This document shows, one piece after another, positions 1 to 7,367 of a stretch of 39,292 nucleotides of DNA. The notes beneath the pieces were generated by a model. The model made no database searches, was not told where the DNA came from, and worked only from the letters and a program-made list of their open reading frames with translations. Source of the DNA: Collimonas silvisoli (GTDB taxonomy: Bacteria > Pseudomonadota > Gammaproteobacteria > Burkholderiales > Burkholderiaceae_D); contig NZ_JAGQEG010000052.1 of NCBI RefSeq assembly GCF_018305005.1, positions 1-39,292 of the forward strand, in the 5' to 3' direction. Position numbers and translations under genes: made by a program. The first letter of the stretch is position 1, and every line of letters starts with the position of its first letter.

Positions 1-37
1 GTACTCGCTTCTGATATACCTTTAGCCCAGCATCAGT

Positions 38-74
38 AAAGCCGGCGCTGACGAAAGTCAGCGCCGGCTTTTTT
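38..74 (+). terminator. Rho-independent terminator of a gene left of the window
   Basis: A perfect 12-bp GC-rich stem (41-52 pairing with 57-68) closes on a GAAA tetraloop (53-56) and is followed by six T (69-74). The A run before it (38-40) can extend the pairing. The orientation of the T tract fits transcription from the left, so it ends a plus-strand gene outside the window. No gene is seen between it and 249. Confidence 0.93.
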
Positions 75-248
75 CATTGAAAGGCGCCGGCCGAAACCCG
101 TTTTTCGGCATTATCCGGCGCATCGCCCTCCACCTCAGTAACAGCTAAGTCTCGCCAGCTACCCTGTTGTTTAACTGTCACCAACGGCGAGCCCGAGCCC
201 GCTGCATATTTACACATTGCACATACTGCACACATTGCCAAAGGCGCC

Positions 249-845
249 ATGGAAGAACTGAATCAATCGCTGTTTCTGCTGATCAATGCCAGCACCCATC
301 CCTCCCCATTCTTGCTAAGTGCCGCCAAGCTGTGTGCGGAACAACTCATCTTGCTGATTCCGGCTGGCCTGCTGCTGGGCTGGTTGCGCGGTGGCGAACA
401 AACACGCAAGCTGATGCTGGAAGCCGCCGTCTGCGGCATCGTCGGCTTATCGATCAGCATGCTGATCGGCATGTTGTGGCAGCATCCGCGCCCGTTCATG
501 CTCGGCCTTGGCACTAACTTTCTTGAGCATGCCGCCGATTCTTCGTTTCCAAGCGATCATCTGACTCTGCAATGGTCGGTAGCCTTCAGTTTTCTGCTGC
601 ACCAGCGTCTGCGCAAGAGCGGCTTGATCCTGAGCTTGCTCGGCCTGCCGATGGCCTGGGCCCGGGTCTACCTGGGAGTGCACTTCCCGCTCGACATGCT
701 TGGCGCGGCGCTGGTCGCCACGCTTAGCGCCGGACTCTGCCTGAGCGCCGCACAATGGTTTATCGGACCGCTGTTCCGAATCGCCTCCATCATCCATCGC
801 TATTTATTGGCGCCGCTGATCCGCCGCGGCTGGGTATTGAAATGA
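249..845 (+). CDS. ybjG: Undecaprenyl-diphosphate phosphatase, PAP2 superfamily (YbjG/BcrC type)
   Basis: Inner-membrane phosphatase expected to convert undecaprenyl diphosphate to the monophosphate on the periplasmic side, recycling the lipid carrier of peptidoglycan and other surface polymers. The 198 aa equal the length of E. coli YbjG, and resemblance runs over the whole protein. PAP2 signature pieces are visible: HPRP near residue 78, FPSDH near residue 100 (catalytic His), and ARVYLGVHFPLDMLG near residues 139-153 with the second catalytic His. The Lys of the classical first PAP2 motif is not present; as I recall, YbjG also lacks it. Several hydrophobic segments fit a polytopic protein. 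The ATG at 249 follows AAGG with suitable spacing. It sits 64 bp before a two-component regulator on the same strand, which may control it. BcrC is the equivalent Gram-positive name. Confidence 0.9.
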   Translation: MEELNQSLFLLINASTHPSPFLLSAAKLCAEQLILLIPAGLLLGWLRGGEQTRKLMLEAAVCGIVGLSISMLIGMLWQHPRPFMLGLGTNFLEHAADSSFPSDHLTLQWSVAFSFLLHQRLRKSGLILSLLGLPMAWARVYLGVHFPLDMLGAALVATLSAGLCLSAAQWFIGPLFRIASIIHRYLLAPLIRRGWVLK

Positions 846-909
846 ATTGACTGCGAGGTAGAATCAGCGGAGGCGCGGTTTGACGCATGAAGTGGAGAAG
901 GGAACGAGA

Positions 910-1572
910 ATGAGGGTATTGCTGGTAGAAGACGATCGCATGATCGGCGATGCGGTCCAGACGGCATTGCGCGACGCCAGCCACGCCGTCGACTGGATCC
1001 ACGATGGCCGTGCGGCCTTGAGCGCCGCGACCAGCCAGAGCTACGACGTGATGCTGCTTGATCTGGGCTTGCCGCACCAAGATGGTTTCGCCGTGCTGCG
1101 CCAGTTGCGGCAGCAAGGCAGCGCCTTGCCAGTATTGATCGTGACGGCGCGCGACGCCGTCGAAGACCGCATCGGCGGCCTCGACCTGGGCGCCGACGAC
1201 TATCTGGTCAAGCCGTTTGAAATGGGCGAATTGCTGGCGCGCATGCGCGCCGTGGTCAGGCGCAAGGCCGGCAACGCCCAGCCGGTGATGAGTAACGGTT
1301 CCTTATCGCTTGATCCCAGCACGCGTGAGGTGACAGCGGACGGCGTCGCCACCCGCTTGTCGGCCCGTGAATTCTCCCTGCTCCACGCACTGTTGCTAAG
1401 ACCGGGAGCGATTCTGTCGCGCCAGGAACTGGAAGACCGCATCTACGGCTGGAATGAAGAAGTCGAGAGCAATGCGGTGGAATTCCTGATTCATTCGATC
1501 CGTAAAAAGCTGGGCGCGGCCTCGATCAAAAATGTCAGGGGGCTGGGATGGATGGTTTCAAAGCAAGACTAA
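910..1572 (+). CDS. OmpR-family response regulator (QseB/PmrA type)
   Basis: DNA-binding response regulator of 220 aa. The receiver domain covers residues 1-115 with acidic pair D8-D9, phospho-acceptor D51 in MLLDLGLP and conserved K101 in VKPFE. A winged-helix output domain follows (about 125-218), with the RGLGW hairpin near the end. The open frame begins at 880, but I chose the ATG at 910 because receiver homology starts at once (MRVLLVEDD) and AAGGGA lies just upstream. Its 3' end overlaps the kinase gene by 25 bp, so the two are translationally coupled. Domain style is that of the QseB/PmrA/TctD subgroup. The neighbouring YbjG-type phosphatase is reminiscent of PmrA regulons, but the actual signal and targets cannot be read from the sequence. 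Confidence 0.93.
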   Translation: MRVLLVEDDRMIGDAVQTALRDASHAVDWIHDGRAALSAATSQSYDVMLLDLGLPHQDGFAVLRQLRQQGSALPVLIVTARDAVEDRIGGLDLGADDYLVKPFEMGELLARMRAVVRRKAGNAQPVMSNGSLSLDPSTREVTADGVATRLSAREFSLLHALLLRPGAILSRQELEDRIYGWNEEVESNAVEFLIHSIRKKLGAASIKNVRGLGWMVSKQD

Positions 1573-2924
1573 GCCGTTCATTGCAATTCCGGCTATCGCT
1601 ATGGCTGTCTCTGGTGATTCTGGCCATGGCGGTGCCGGCCGGCGTGTTTTCTTTTTTTTCGGCTTTCCATGAAGCCAACGATCTGCAGGATGACCAGTTG
1701 CGCCAGGTAGCCGCGCTGGTGCTTAGCCGCGATCTGCCGCCAGCCACGCCGAACCGTCGTGCGACAGGAGAAATGAAGGATGAGGAATCGAAAGTCATCG
1801 TCCAGATCTTGACTCCGGAGCCAGCAGCGCCAGCAACCCCGGCCGCCAGGGATGACGAGGAGTCCCTGCGTCTTTCCTACGATCTGCCCGATGGCATGCA
1901 AACGGTAGAAGTGGATCACGTGCCATGGCGTCTATTTGTGCAATCCACCGCATCCGGCCAGCGGCTGGCGGTGGGCCAGCAGACTGCCGTACGCGATGAA
2001 ATCGCCCGTGACAGCGGCTTGCGAACCGTGATGCCGTTCATGGTGCTGATCCCGGTATTGATAGCCCTGGTCAGCGCCATGGTGCGCAGCATGTTGTGGC
2101 CGATTAAAAGACTGTCGCAGGAAGTCGACCGGCGCGACGACCAGGACATGCGTCCGCTCGCCGAGCAACAGGTGCCGGATGAAATCCGGCCGCTGATCGG
2201 CTCGATCAATCGCCTGCTGCGGCGGGTTGCCGACAATATGGATACCCAGCGGCGCTTTCTTGCCGACGCCGCGCACGAATTGCGCTCGCCGCTGACAGCA
2301 TTGTCGCTGCAAGCGGAAAATCTGGCGGCAACCGATCTTTCGCCGGCCTCGAAAGCGCGCCTGCTGCCGTTGCGGCAAGGCTTGAATCGCAGCAAAGCCT
2401 TGCTGGAACAATTGCTGACGCTGGCCCGCTCGCAAAATACCGGCGCCTCTCAACTGACTCAACTGACCCCGGTTTCCTTGCAAGCGGTGCTGCGGCGGGT
2501 GGTGGAGGATAGCTTGCCGCTGGCGCAAGCCAGGCAGATCGATATCGGCGTCGAAGCTGATACCGAAATCACGCTGGTAGCACAAGAAGTCGATATCGTC
2601 GCCCTGCTGCGTAATCTGCTCGATAACGCAGTCCGCTACACGCCGCCAGGCGGTAACGTCGAGCTGCGCGTGCGCACCCAGCCTGGCCTGGTCAGCATCG
2701 AGGTGGAAGATAGCGGTCCCGGGATTGAAGCAGCCGAGCGCGAACGGGTACTCGATCCTTTTTACCGGGTGCTGGGCAGCGATCAGGACGGCTCGGGCCT
2801 CGGGCTTTCCATCGTCAAATCGATCGTGGCAAGGCTAAATGGCAAGCTCGAACTGCAGCATGCCCGCAACATCGCACCCTACGGACTAAAAGTGATCATT
2901 AAACTTCCCTTGCCGCAAACGTAA
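1548..2924 (+). CDS. Sensor histidine kinase (QseC/PmrB/TctE type)
   Basis: Membrane-bound sensor kinase of 458 aa, partner of the preceding regulator. Transmembrane segments lie at about 15-37 and 160-180, enclosing a periplasmic sensor of about 120 residues rich in Asp, Glu, Ala and Pro. A HAMP-like linker follows, then the HisKA dimerisation domain with phospho-acceptor H243 in AAHELRSPLT. The HATPase domain shows the N box (NLLDNAVRY, N356/N360), DSGPGI (388-393) and GSGLGL (415-420). All catalytic motifs are intact, so autophosphorylation should work. The ATG at 1548 lies inside the regulator gene. The stop is only 3 bp from the stop of the convergent CoA-transferase gene, leaving no room for a separate terminator. 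The ligand is unknown. Confidence 0.93.
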   Translation: MDGFKARLSRSLQFRLSLWLSLVILAMAVPAGVFSFFSAFHEANDLQDDQLRQVAALVLSRDLPPATPNRRATGEMKDEESKVIVQILTPEPAAPATPAARDDEESLRLSYDLPDGMQTVEVDHVPWRLFVQSTASGQRLAVGQQTAVRDEIARDSGLRTVMPFMVLIPVLIALVSAMVRSMLWPIKRLSQEVDRRDDQDMRPLAEQQVPDEIRPLIGSINRLLRRVADNMDTQRRFLADAAHELRSPLTALSLQAENLAATDLSPASKARLLPLRQGLNRSKALLEQLLTLARSQNTGASQLTQLTPVSLQAVLRRVVEDSLPLAQARQIDIGVEADTEITLVAQEVDIVALLRNLLDNAVRYTPPGGNVELRVRTQPGLVSIEVEDSGPGIEAAERERVLDPFYRVLGSDQDGSGLGLSIVKSIVARLNGKLELQHARNIAPYGLKVIIKLPLPQT

Positions 2925-2927
2925 AGA

Positions 2928-4151
2928 TCAGATCACGCCCTGCTGCCGCAACTGCGCGATCTGCTCCGCGCTTCTGCCTATCGTTGCCAGCACCTCCGCC
3001 GTATGCTGCCCCAGTTCCGGCCCTACCCAGTTGGTCTGGCCCGGCGTTGCCGAGAGTTTCGGCACGATGCCCGGCAAGTCTATCGGCTGGCCGTCCGGCA
3101 GCATATGTTGCTGGATCATGTCGCGCGCGCGGAAATGCGGATCCTGGTGAATATCCGCCGCCGTATAGACCTTGCTGCTCGGCACGTCGGCCTGTTCCAG
3201 CACCTGCAGCACATGCTCCAGAGCGTGTTGCGAAGTCCATCCGGTAATTGCCGCATCGAGCATGTCGTTATGCTGCGCCCGGCCATCGTTGCGCGCCAGG
3301 CGCGGATCTTCGGCCAGGTCGCTGCGGCCGATAGCGTGCATCAGGCGCTTGAAGATACTGTCGCCGTTGCCGGCGATGATGACGTAGTGTTCGCCGCGTT
3401 CATCGCTTAAACATGGATAGGTGCTGGATGGCGAAATACCGGGGAAACTGGCGCCGGTGCGCTCGCGCACGAAACCGAACTCGGCATATTCCGGGATCAG
3501 GCTTTCCATCACGCCGAATACCGCTTCGTACAAAGCGATGTCGATGAACTGGCCCCGGCCGCCGTTCGCCTTCAGATGATGCATGGCCAGCAATGCGCCG
3601 ATCACGCCATACAGCGACGCCAGCGTGTCGCCGATGCTGACGCCAACCCGCACCGGCGGCCGGTCCGGATAACCGGCCAGGTTGCGCAAGCCGCCCATCG
3701 ATTCGGCAATCGCCGCAAACCCGGGACGCGCATGATACGGGCCATCCTGGCCATAACCGGAGACCCGCACCATGATCAGATTGGGATTGATCTTCGACAA
3801 ATCCTCCCAGCCCAAACCCCAGCCTTCCAAGGTGCCGGGACGAAAATTCTCGATCACGATATCGGCGTCCTTGACCAGATCGCGCACGATCTGCTGGCCC
3901 TGCTCCGACTTCAGGTTCAGCGTCACCGATTTCTTGTTGCGGCTTTGCGAATACCACCAGAGCGAAGTGCCGTTGTGCAGCTTGCGCCATTTGCGCAGCG
4001 GATCGCCATCGCCCGGCGCTTCGATCTTGATCACCTCGGCGCCGAACTGGCCCAGCAGGCTGGCGGCATACGGGCCGGCAATCAAGGTGCCGAGTTCGAT
4101 CACCTTGACGCCCTGGAGGGAGGATTGCTGCGGTGCGGAGGGCTGCTTCAT
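2928..4151 (-). CDS. CaiB/BaiF family CoA-transferase (class III)
   Basis: Class III CoA-transferase, 407 aa, the usual length for this family (formyl-CoA transferase, carnitine-CoA transferase and relatives). It moves CoA between carboxylic acids through an aspartyl intermediate. Seen in the sequence: the N-terminal ELGTLIAGPYAASLLGQFGA region with the following KIEAPGDGDPLR, the NFRPGTLEGWG segment, and the active-site region RVGVSIGDTLASLYG with the likely catalytic Asp (residue 175 from the chosen start). The frame can be extended to a GTG at 4160, but AGGTGA sits six bases before the ATG at 4151, which I take as the start. It stands alone, convergent with the kinase gene, so no pathway is indicated and the acyl substrate cannot be assigned. 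Confidence 0.9.
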   Translation of the reverse strand: MKQPSAPQQSSLQGVKVIELGTLIAGPYAASLLGQFGAEVIKIEAPGDGDPLRKWRKLHNGTSLWWYSQSRNKKSVTLNLKSEQGQQIVRDLVKDADIVIENFRPGTLEGWGLGWEDLSKINPNLIMVRVSGYGQDGPYHARPGFAAIAESMGGLRNLAGYPDRPPVRVGVSIGDTLASLYGVIGALLAMHHLKANGGRGQFIDIALYEAVFGVMESLIPEYAEFGFVRERTGASFPGISPSSTYPCLSDERGEHYVIIAGNGDSIFKRLMHAIGRSDLAEDPRLARNDGRAQHNDMLDAAITGWTSQHALEHVLQVLEQADVPSSKVYTAADIHQDPHFRARDMIQQHMLPDGQPIDLPGIVPKLSATPGQTNWVGPELGQHTAEVLATIGRSAEQIAQLRQQGVI

Positions 4152-4452
4152 TTCTATCACCTGATGACGTCTTGTTTATCCAAGCAATGAGACTGCATAA
4201 CAACAGATTATAGAATAGGACGCGAGCCAGCAGCCATGCATGCGGCGGCGTCTAACTGGCCGTCCGGCTTCTGCAGCACCTTGATCGATATCATGGAATC
4301 CACGGCCTTGATTCACCCACATCGTCTGATTTGTATCAAAGAGTTAAAATGATTGATCTTGACGCCAACATTTGCAACCAGAAGTAACTCCTTTTGGCAA
4401 TTGCAACAGCCAGGATTATTGTTAGATAACTGATAAATGCGCGAGACATATC
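4152..4452. other. Divergent intergenic region between CoA-transferase and small secreted protein
   Basis: About 300 bp, clearly richer in A and T than its neighbours, lying between two divergent genes and so expected to hold both promoters. The stretch 4320-4440 contains runs such as AGTTAAAATGATTGATC. I could not settle on a convincing -35/-10 pair for either direction, and I see no open frame with ribosome binding site and no strong hairpin. Confidence 0.45.
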
Positions 4453-4797
4453 ATGAAGAAAATTGCTCTATTGGTACTTGCTGCTGCGGGCCTGATGGTA
4501 GCCAGCTCAGCCAGTTTTGCTTACGGTTATTACGGCCATGGCGGCTTCTACGGCCCGCGCTTCGGCGTCACCATAGGCGGACCGCTGTATTGGGGCCCGC
4601 CGCCGGTGTACTACGCGCCGCCACCGGTGTATTACGCCCCGCCGCCGGTCTACGTCGCGCCTGAGCCGCAAACCTATATAGAAAAAGCCCCGAATTATGC
4701 GTATTACTGCCCCAATCCGGCTGGCTATTACCCGCAGATTCCACGCTGCCCCAAAGGCTGGATGAAGGTAATGCCGGACGAAGATCAACCTAGATAA
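4453..4797 (+). CDS. Small exported Tyr/Pro-rich protein of unknown function
   Basis: A 114-aa protein with a clear Sec signal peptide (charged MKK, hydrophobic stretch to about residue 20, likely cleavage after SFA near residue 23). The mature part begins with a Gly/Tyr-rich run (YGYYGHGGFYGPRFG). Next come three copies of a PPPVYYA heptad (residues 49-69), and then a conserved-looking tail with YYCPNPAGYYPQIPRCPKGWMKV. I recall this Cys-Pro-x-Pro-x-G-Y-Y-P tail from small uncharacterised exported proteins in Burkholderiales, but no function is known to me. Two Cys in the tail could form a disulfide. It is followed after 11 bp by a glycine-zipper lipoprotein gene, suggesting one transcription unit of envelope proteins. 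The ribosome binding site before the ATG is weak. Confidence 0.8.
   Translation: MKKIALLVLAAAGLMVASSASFAYGYYGHGGFYGPRFGVTIGGPLYWGPPPVYYAPPPVYYAPPPVYVAPEPQTYIEKAPNYAYYCPNPAGYYPQIPRCPKGWMKVMPDEDQPR
4597..4659 (+). repeat. Three 21-bp tandem units encoding PPPVYYA
   Basis: Three in-frame 21-bp units (4597-4617, 4618-4638, 4639-4659) encode PPPVYYA, PPPVYYA and PPPVYVA. Differences are mostly at third codon positions (CCG/CCA, TAC/TAT, GCG/GCC), so the repeat is old enough to have drifted while the peptide was kept. Unit number could vary between strains by slippage. Confidence 0.9.
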
Positions 4798-4808
4798 GGC
4801 GGTGTGTG

Positions 4809-5366
4809 ATGATTAATGGAACTACCAAGGTAATCGCGGCCTCGATGGCCGTTCTGCTGTCCGGCTGCGTTACCGCGCCGGCCGGCCCGAATGTGATGGC
4901 GCTGCCAGGCGCCGGCAAAAGCTATGAACAGTTCCGCAACGACGAAGCAGTCTGTCAGCGCGCGGCCCAGGAAAGAGTAGGACCGTACGCGCCGCAAGCG
5001 GCAGCCGACAATGCGGTAGGCACAGCAGCAGCCGGCACCGTGATCGGCGCTGCGGCGGGCGCATTGATCGGCGCAGCCACCGGCCGTGCCGGCGCCGGTG
5101 CGGCGATTGGCGGCGGCGTCGGCTTGCTGGCAGGCAGCTCGGTAGCCGGCGACTCGGCCGCACGCAGCAGCTATGGCATGCAGCGCCAGTACAACAATGT
5201 CTACACCCAATGCATGTACGCCAAGGGCAATCAGGTTCCTGTCTCCGGCGGCTATGCAAATAATCGTCGTCAGTATGCGCCCCCTCCGCAGTACTCAGTG
5301 CCGCCTGATTATTACCCGCCGCCGCGGGGCAATTATGGTCCGCCGCCGGATTACGCTCCTTACTGA
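4809..5366 (+). CDS. Glycine-zipper outer-membrane lipoprotein
   Basis: A 185-aa predicted lipoprotein. The N-terminus has a hydrophobic stretch ending in the lipobox LLSGC at about residues 16-20, so Cys20 should be acylated. A short region with Cys (DEAVCQRAAQERVG) follows, then a glycine-zipper segment at about 70-115 (GAAAGALIGAATG and AIGGGVGLLAG) of the kind that packs in membranes, as in the YMGG/SlyB/Rick_17kDa group. The C-terminal 40 residues are rich in Pro and Tyr (PPPQYSVPPDYYPPP), echoing the upstream gene. A GTG directly before the ATG would add one residue; I chose the ATG at 4809. AAGG lies about 10 bases upstream. The specific role is unknown; an envelope-structural role is inference. 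Confidence 0.85.
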   Translation: MINGTTKVIAASMAVLLSGCVTAPAGPNVMALPGAGKSYEQFRNDEAVCQRAAQERVGPYAPQAAADNAVGTAAAGTVIGAAAGALIGAATGRAGAGAAIGGGVGLLAGSSVAGDSAARSSYGMQRQYNNVYTQCMYAKGNQVPVSGGYANNRRQYAPPPQYSVPPDYYPPPRGNYGPPPDYAPY

Positions 5367-5385
5367 TCGCAATAATCAGTCTCAC

Positions 5386-5416
5386 CACAAAGACATGCTT
5401 TACGCATGTCTTTGTG
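5386..5416 (+). terminator. Hairpin after the lipoprotein gene, probable terminator
   Basis: A perfect 13-bp inverted repeat (5386-5398 with 5404-5416; arms CACAAAGACATGC and GCATGTCTTTGTG) with a 5-base loop, 20 bp after the lipoprotein stop. It lacks a following T tract, so it may act as an mRNA-stabilising stem or a weak terminator rather than a classical one. Confidence 0.6.
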
Positions 5417-5589
5417 CATTCAGAGACCACTTTTTCTGCTGCAGATGCTGCTCCGGCAAATGACAACAGTACGTGGCGGGAGGAATCAAAGACCTTGAGA
5501 ATACACCGCTAGCCGGTGCTTCGCGCTAGCGACGAGTAAGGGCGACCGCCCATCGAATGCAACGTCATCTACTCCGCAGTCCGTTAAAA

Positions 5590-5637
5590 GGGGTCAGAGT
5601 AATTTTCGCAAACACCCGCGAAAAAAACTCCGACCCC
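5590..5637. repeat. Imperfect inverted repeat with GGGGTC ends (dispersed palindromic element)
   Basis: Two 20-bp arms (5590-5609 and 5618-5637) match at 17 of 20 positions and enclose an 8-base loop. Both outer ends are GGGGTC followed by (A/G)GAGT. I recall this GGGGTCAGAGT/ACTCCGACCCC signature as a dispersed non-coding palindrome in many proteobacterial genomes, often near REP-associated transposase genes. No transposase is present here. Short open frames covering it are accidental. Confidence 0.75.
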
Positions 5638-5698
5638 ATTTAACTGCGTGGGATTGTTTTTGACTCTGCTTTTGACTTGCCCCGCATTGAGACGTTGC

Positions 5699-5910
5699 CA
5701 AATGTACCGGCTGCCGGTCGGGAATTGTGGGAGGACATGTCTGAGCGCAGCGAGTTGGTCCTCCCACCCGACTGGCAGCCGGTGCATTTGGGGACCTGAC
5801 CGAAGGGAAGGCAACGGCTTTGCGGTCGCCTTTTCTTTGCTTACTTTCTTTTGGCGAAGCAAAAGAAAGCAAGTAGCCGCCGGGCTACCCCCGGCATGTA
5901 CCCACGGAGC
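5699..5910. repeat. Composite dispersed repeat made of two further inverted repeats
   Basis: The first part is a long inverted repeat: a left arm 5700-5736 and a right arm 5758-5789 share AAATG, ACCGGCTGCC, GTCGGG and GGGAGGAC with a few mismatches and a small bulge around a loop of about 21 bases. The second part is a 14-bp arm pair (5840-5853 CTTACTTTCTTTTG with 5860-5873), 13 of 14 matching, around a 6-base loop. Between and after them lie GC-rich segments. Strings such as CTTTGCTTACTTTCTTTTG next to GCCGCCGGG are, from memory, common intergenic repeats in Burkholderiales and Xanthomonas. The rest of the stretch 5367-5930 (5417-5589, 5638-5698) shows no gene or other signal that I can name. 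Confidence 0.7.
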
Positions 5911-5930
5911 AGCGCCCTAATCAGCTACCT

Positions 5931-7316
5931 TCAAATCCCGTTCAACGCAGGCAACCGCAAAGTAACCTCCAACCCACCCTCAGGATGATTACGCAACTGC
6001 AACGCAGCCCGGTGATTCTCAGCGATATTGCGCGCAATGGTCAGCCCCAACCCTGTCCCCCCAGTATCCCGCGAACGCGAAGTCTCCATCCTGAAAAACG
6101 GATCGAACACCGTCTCCAGCAACTCATCAGGAATCCCCATTCCGCCATCCCGGATCCTGATCACGATATCGGAACCCTCCCGCGTCACATGCAGCCGCGC
6201 ATAACGCCCATATTTGGTCGCATTATCGACCAGGTTGGTCAGACAGCGCCGCAAGGTATTAGGCTGCGCCATGATCGAAGCCCGCGTACGCCCTTCCAGC
6301 GTAACGTCCTGCCGAGCATCGACCGCATCGGCGCAAACGCTATCGAGCAAGGAATCGATATCCAGCTTCTGCATCACCTCCGCCGAATCCATGCTGCGCG
6401 CCAGATCCAAACCCTCGCGCACCATGCTCTGCATCACCGCCAGATCTTCCAGAAGCTTGCGCCGCAAATCATCCTCGCCCACTTTTTCCAGACGCAGTCG
6501 CAACCTGGTCAACGGCGTTTGCAAGTCATGCGTAATCGCCGCCAGCATGTGAGTACGATGCTGGATCTGCCGCTTGATACGCGCCTGCATGGCGTTGAAG
6601 GCGGTGGCGGCCTGGCGCACTTCGGTCGGCCCGGTTTCGTCCAGCGGCGGCCGGTCGATATCGCGCCCCAACTCGCCGGCGGCAATCGCCAGATGCTTGA
6701 TCGGCCGCGCTGTCATTTTGGCGACAAAAAAAGCCAGAGCGCCGATCAACAACAGAAACAGGCCGAGATAAGGCGACAGATAAGGTATGCTTGGCGGCCG
6801 TCCGGGCGGTCCTCCTGGCGGCCCTCCCGGCCCTCCCGGCCCGCGCATCATGCGCAGTTTCAGCTTCAGCAGTGTGCCGTCTTTAAGGCTGACGTATACC
6901 ACCTGGCATTCTTCGACCCGGCGAAAATCCAAGCCTCTGCGGGTGTGCAACTGGCAGTCGCTTTGCTTATCCACCACCACGCTGCGATCGCCGCCCAGCC
7001 GCGCCTTGAGAAGAGCAGTCAGCGATGGATTTTCATTGGTGGCGTTTTCGGTATCTTTGACCATGCTCGCTTCCAGACCGAAATTATCGCTGGTCTGCAG
7101 CACCACGGAACGCATCTCGGGGCCGACGTTGTCTAGCGAAAAAACGATCTGCTCGACCCGCTCGGCGATGCGAAACTCATAAAATTCCTTGAACGCCTTG
7201 CGCCGCTCATTATCGGCCAGCCAGCTGGTGGTGGCGGCGGCGACCAGGATCCCCGCCAGCAAGATCAGGAACACCCGGTTGGCAACCGAGCCAAAAAAAT
7301 TTCTCACGAACGGCAT
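5931..7316 (-). CDS. Envelope-type sensor histidine kinase (partner of the 7368-8096 regulator)
   Basis: Sensor kinase of 461 aa from the ATG at 7316. Transmembrane segments lie at about 13-32 and 183-199; the periplasmic part between them ends in a Gly/Pro tract (residues 159-175, GPGGPGGPPGGPPG). HAMP spans about 201-250. HisKA carries H263 in AITHDLQTPLT, and HATPase shows LTNLVDNATKYG, DGGMGI and GGTGLGL, so the enzyme looks intact. A TTG at 7343 would add nine residues, but the ATG at 7316 has AAAGAGA at a good distance and is preferred. It lies 51 bp downstream of the regulator gene in the same unit. Divergence from a Spy-like gene and the mdtABC operon points to an envelope-stress or efflux sensor like BaeS or CpxA; orthology is not proven. 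Confidence 0.92.
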   Translation of the reverse strand: MPFVRNFFGSVANRVFLILLAGILVAAATTSWLADNERRKAFKEFYEFRIAERVEQIVFSLDNVGPEMRSVVLQTSDNFGLEASMVKDTENATNENPSLTALLKARLGGDRSVVVDKQSDCQLHTRRGLDFRRVEECQVVYVSLKDGTLLKLKLRMMRGPGGPGGPPGGPPGRPPSIPYLSPYLGLFLLLIGALAFFVAKMTARPIKHLAIAAGELGRDIDRPPLDETGPTEVRQAATAFNAMQARIKRQIQHRTHMLAAITHDLQTPLTRLRLRLEKVGEDDLRRKLLEDLAVMQSMVREGLDLARSMDSAEVMQKLDIDSLLDSVCADAVDARQDVTLEGRTRASIMAQPNTLRRCLTNLVDNATKYGRYARLHVTREGSDIVIRIRDGGMGIPDELLETVFDPFFRMETSRSRDTGGTGLGLTIARNIAENHRAALQLRNHPEGGLEVTLRLPALNGI

Positions 7317-7367
7317 TCCGATTCTCTTTCTAATACGCAGCAACCGCTGCCCGACGCCACACTCGCG

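Noticed and set aside
5584-5920. Overlapping open frames of about 90 codons on both strands
   Set aside because: They lie on palindromic repeats, which create open frames by chance; no start signal or domain.
5985-7136. Plus-strand open frame of 383 codons
   Set aside because: It is opposite the histidine kinase, whose catalytic motifs are intact; no domain is seen in the antisense product.
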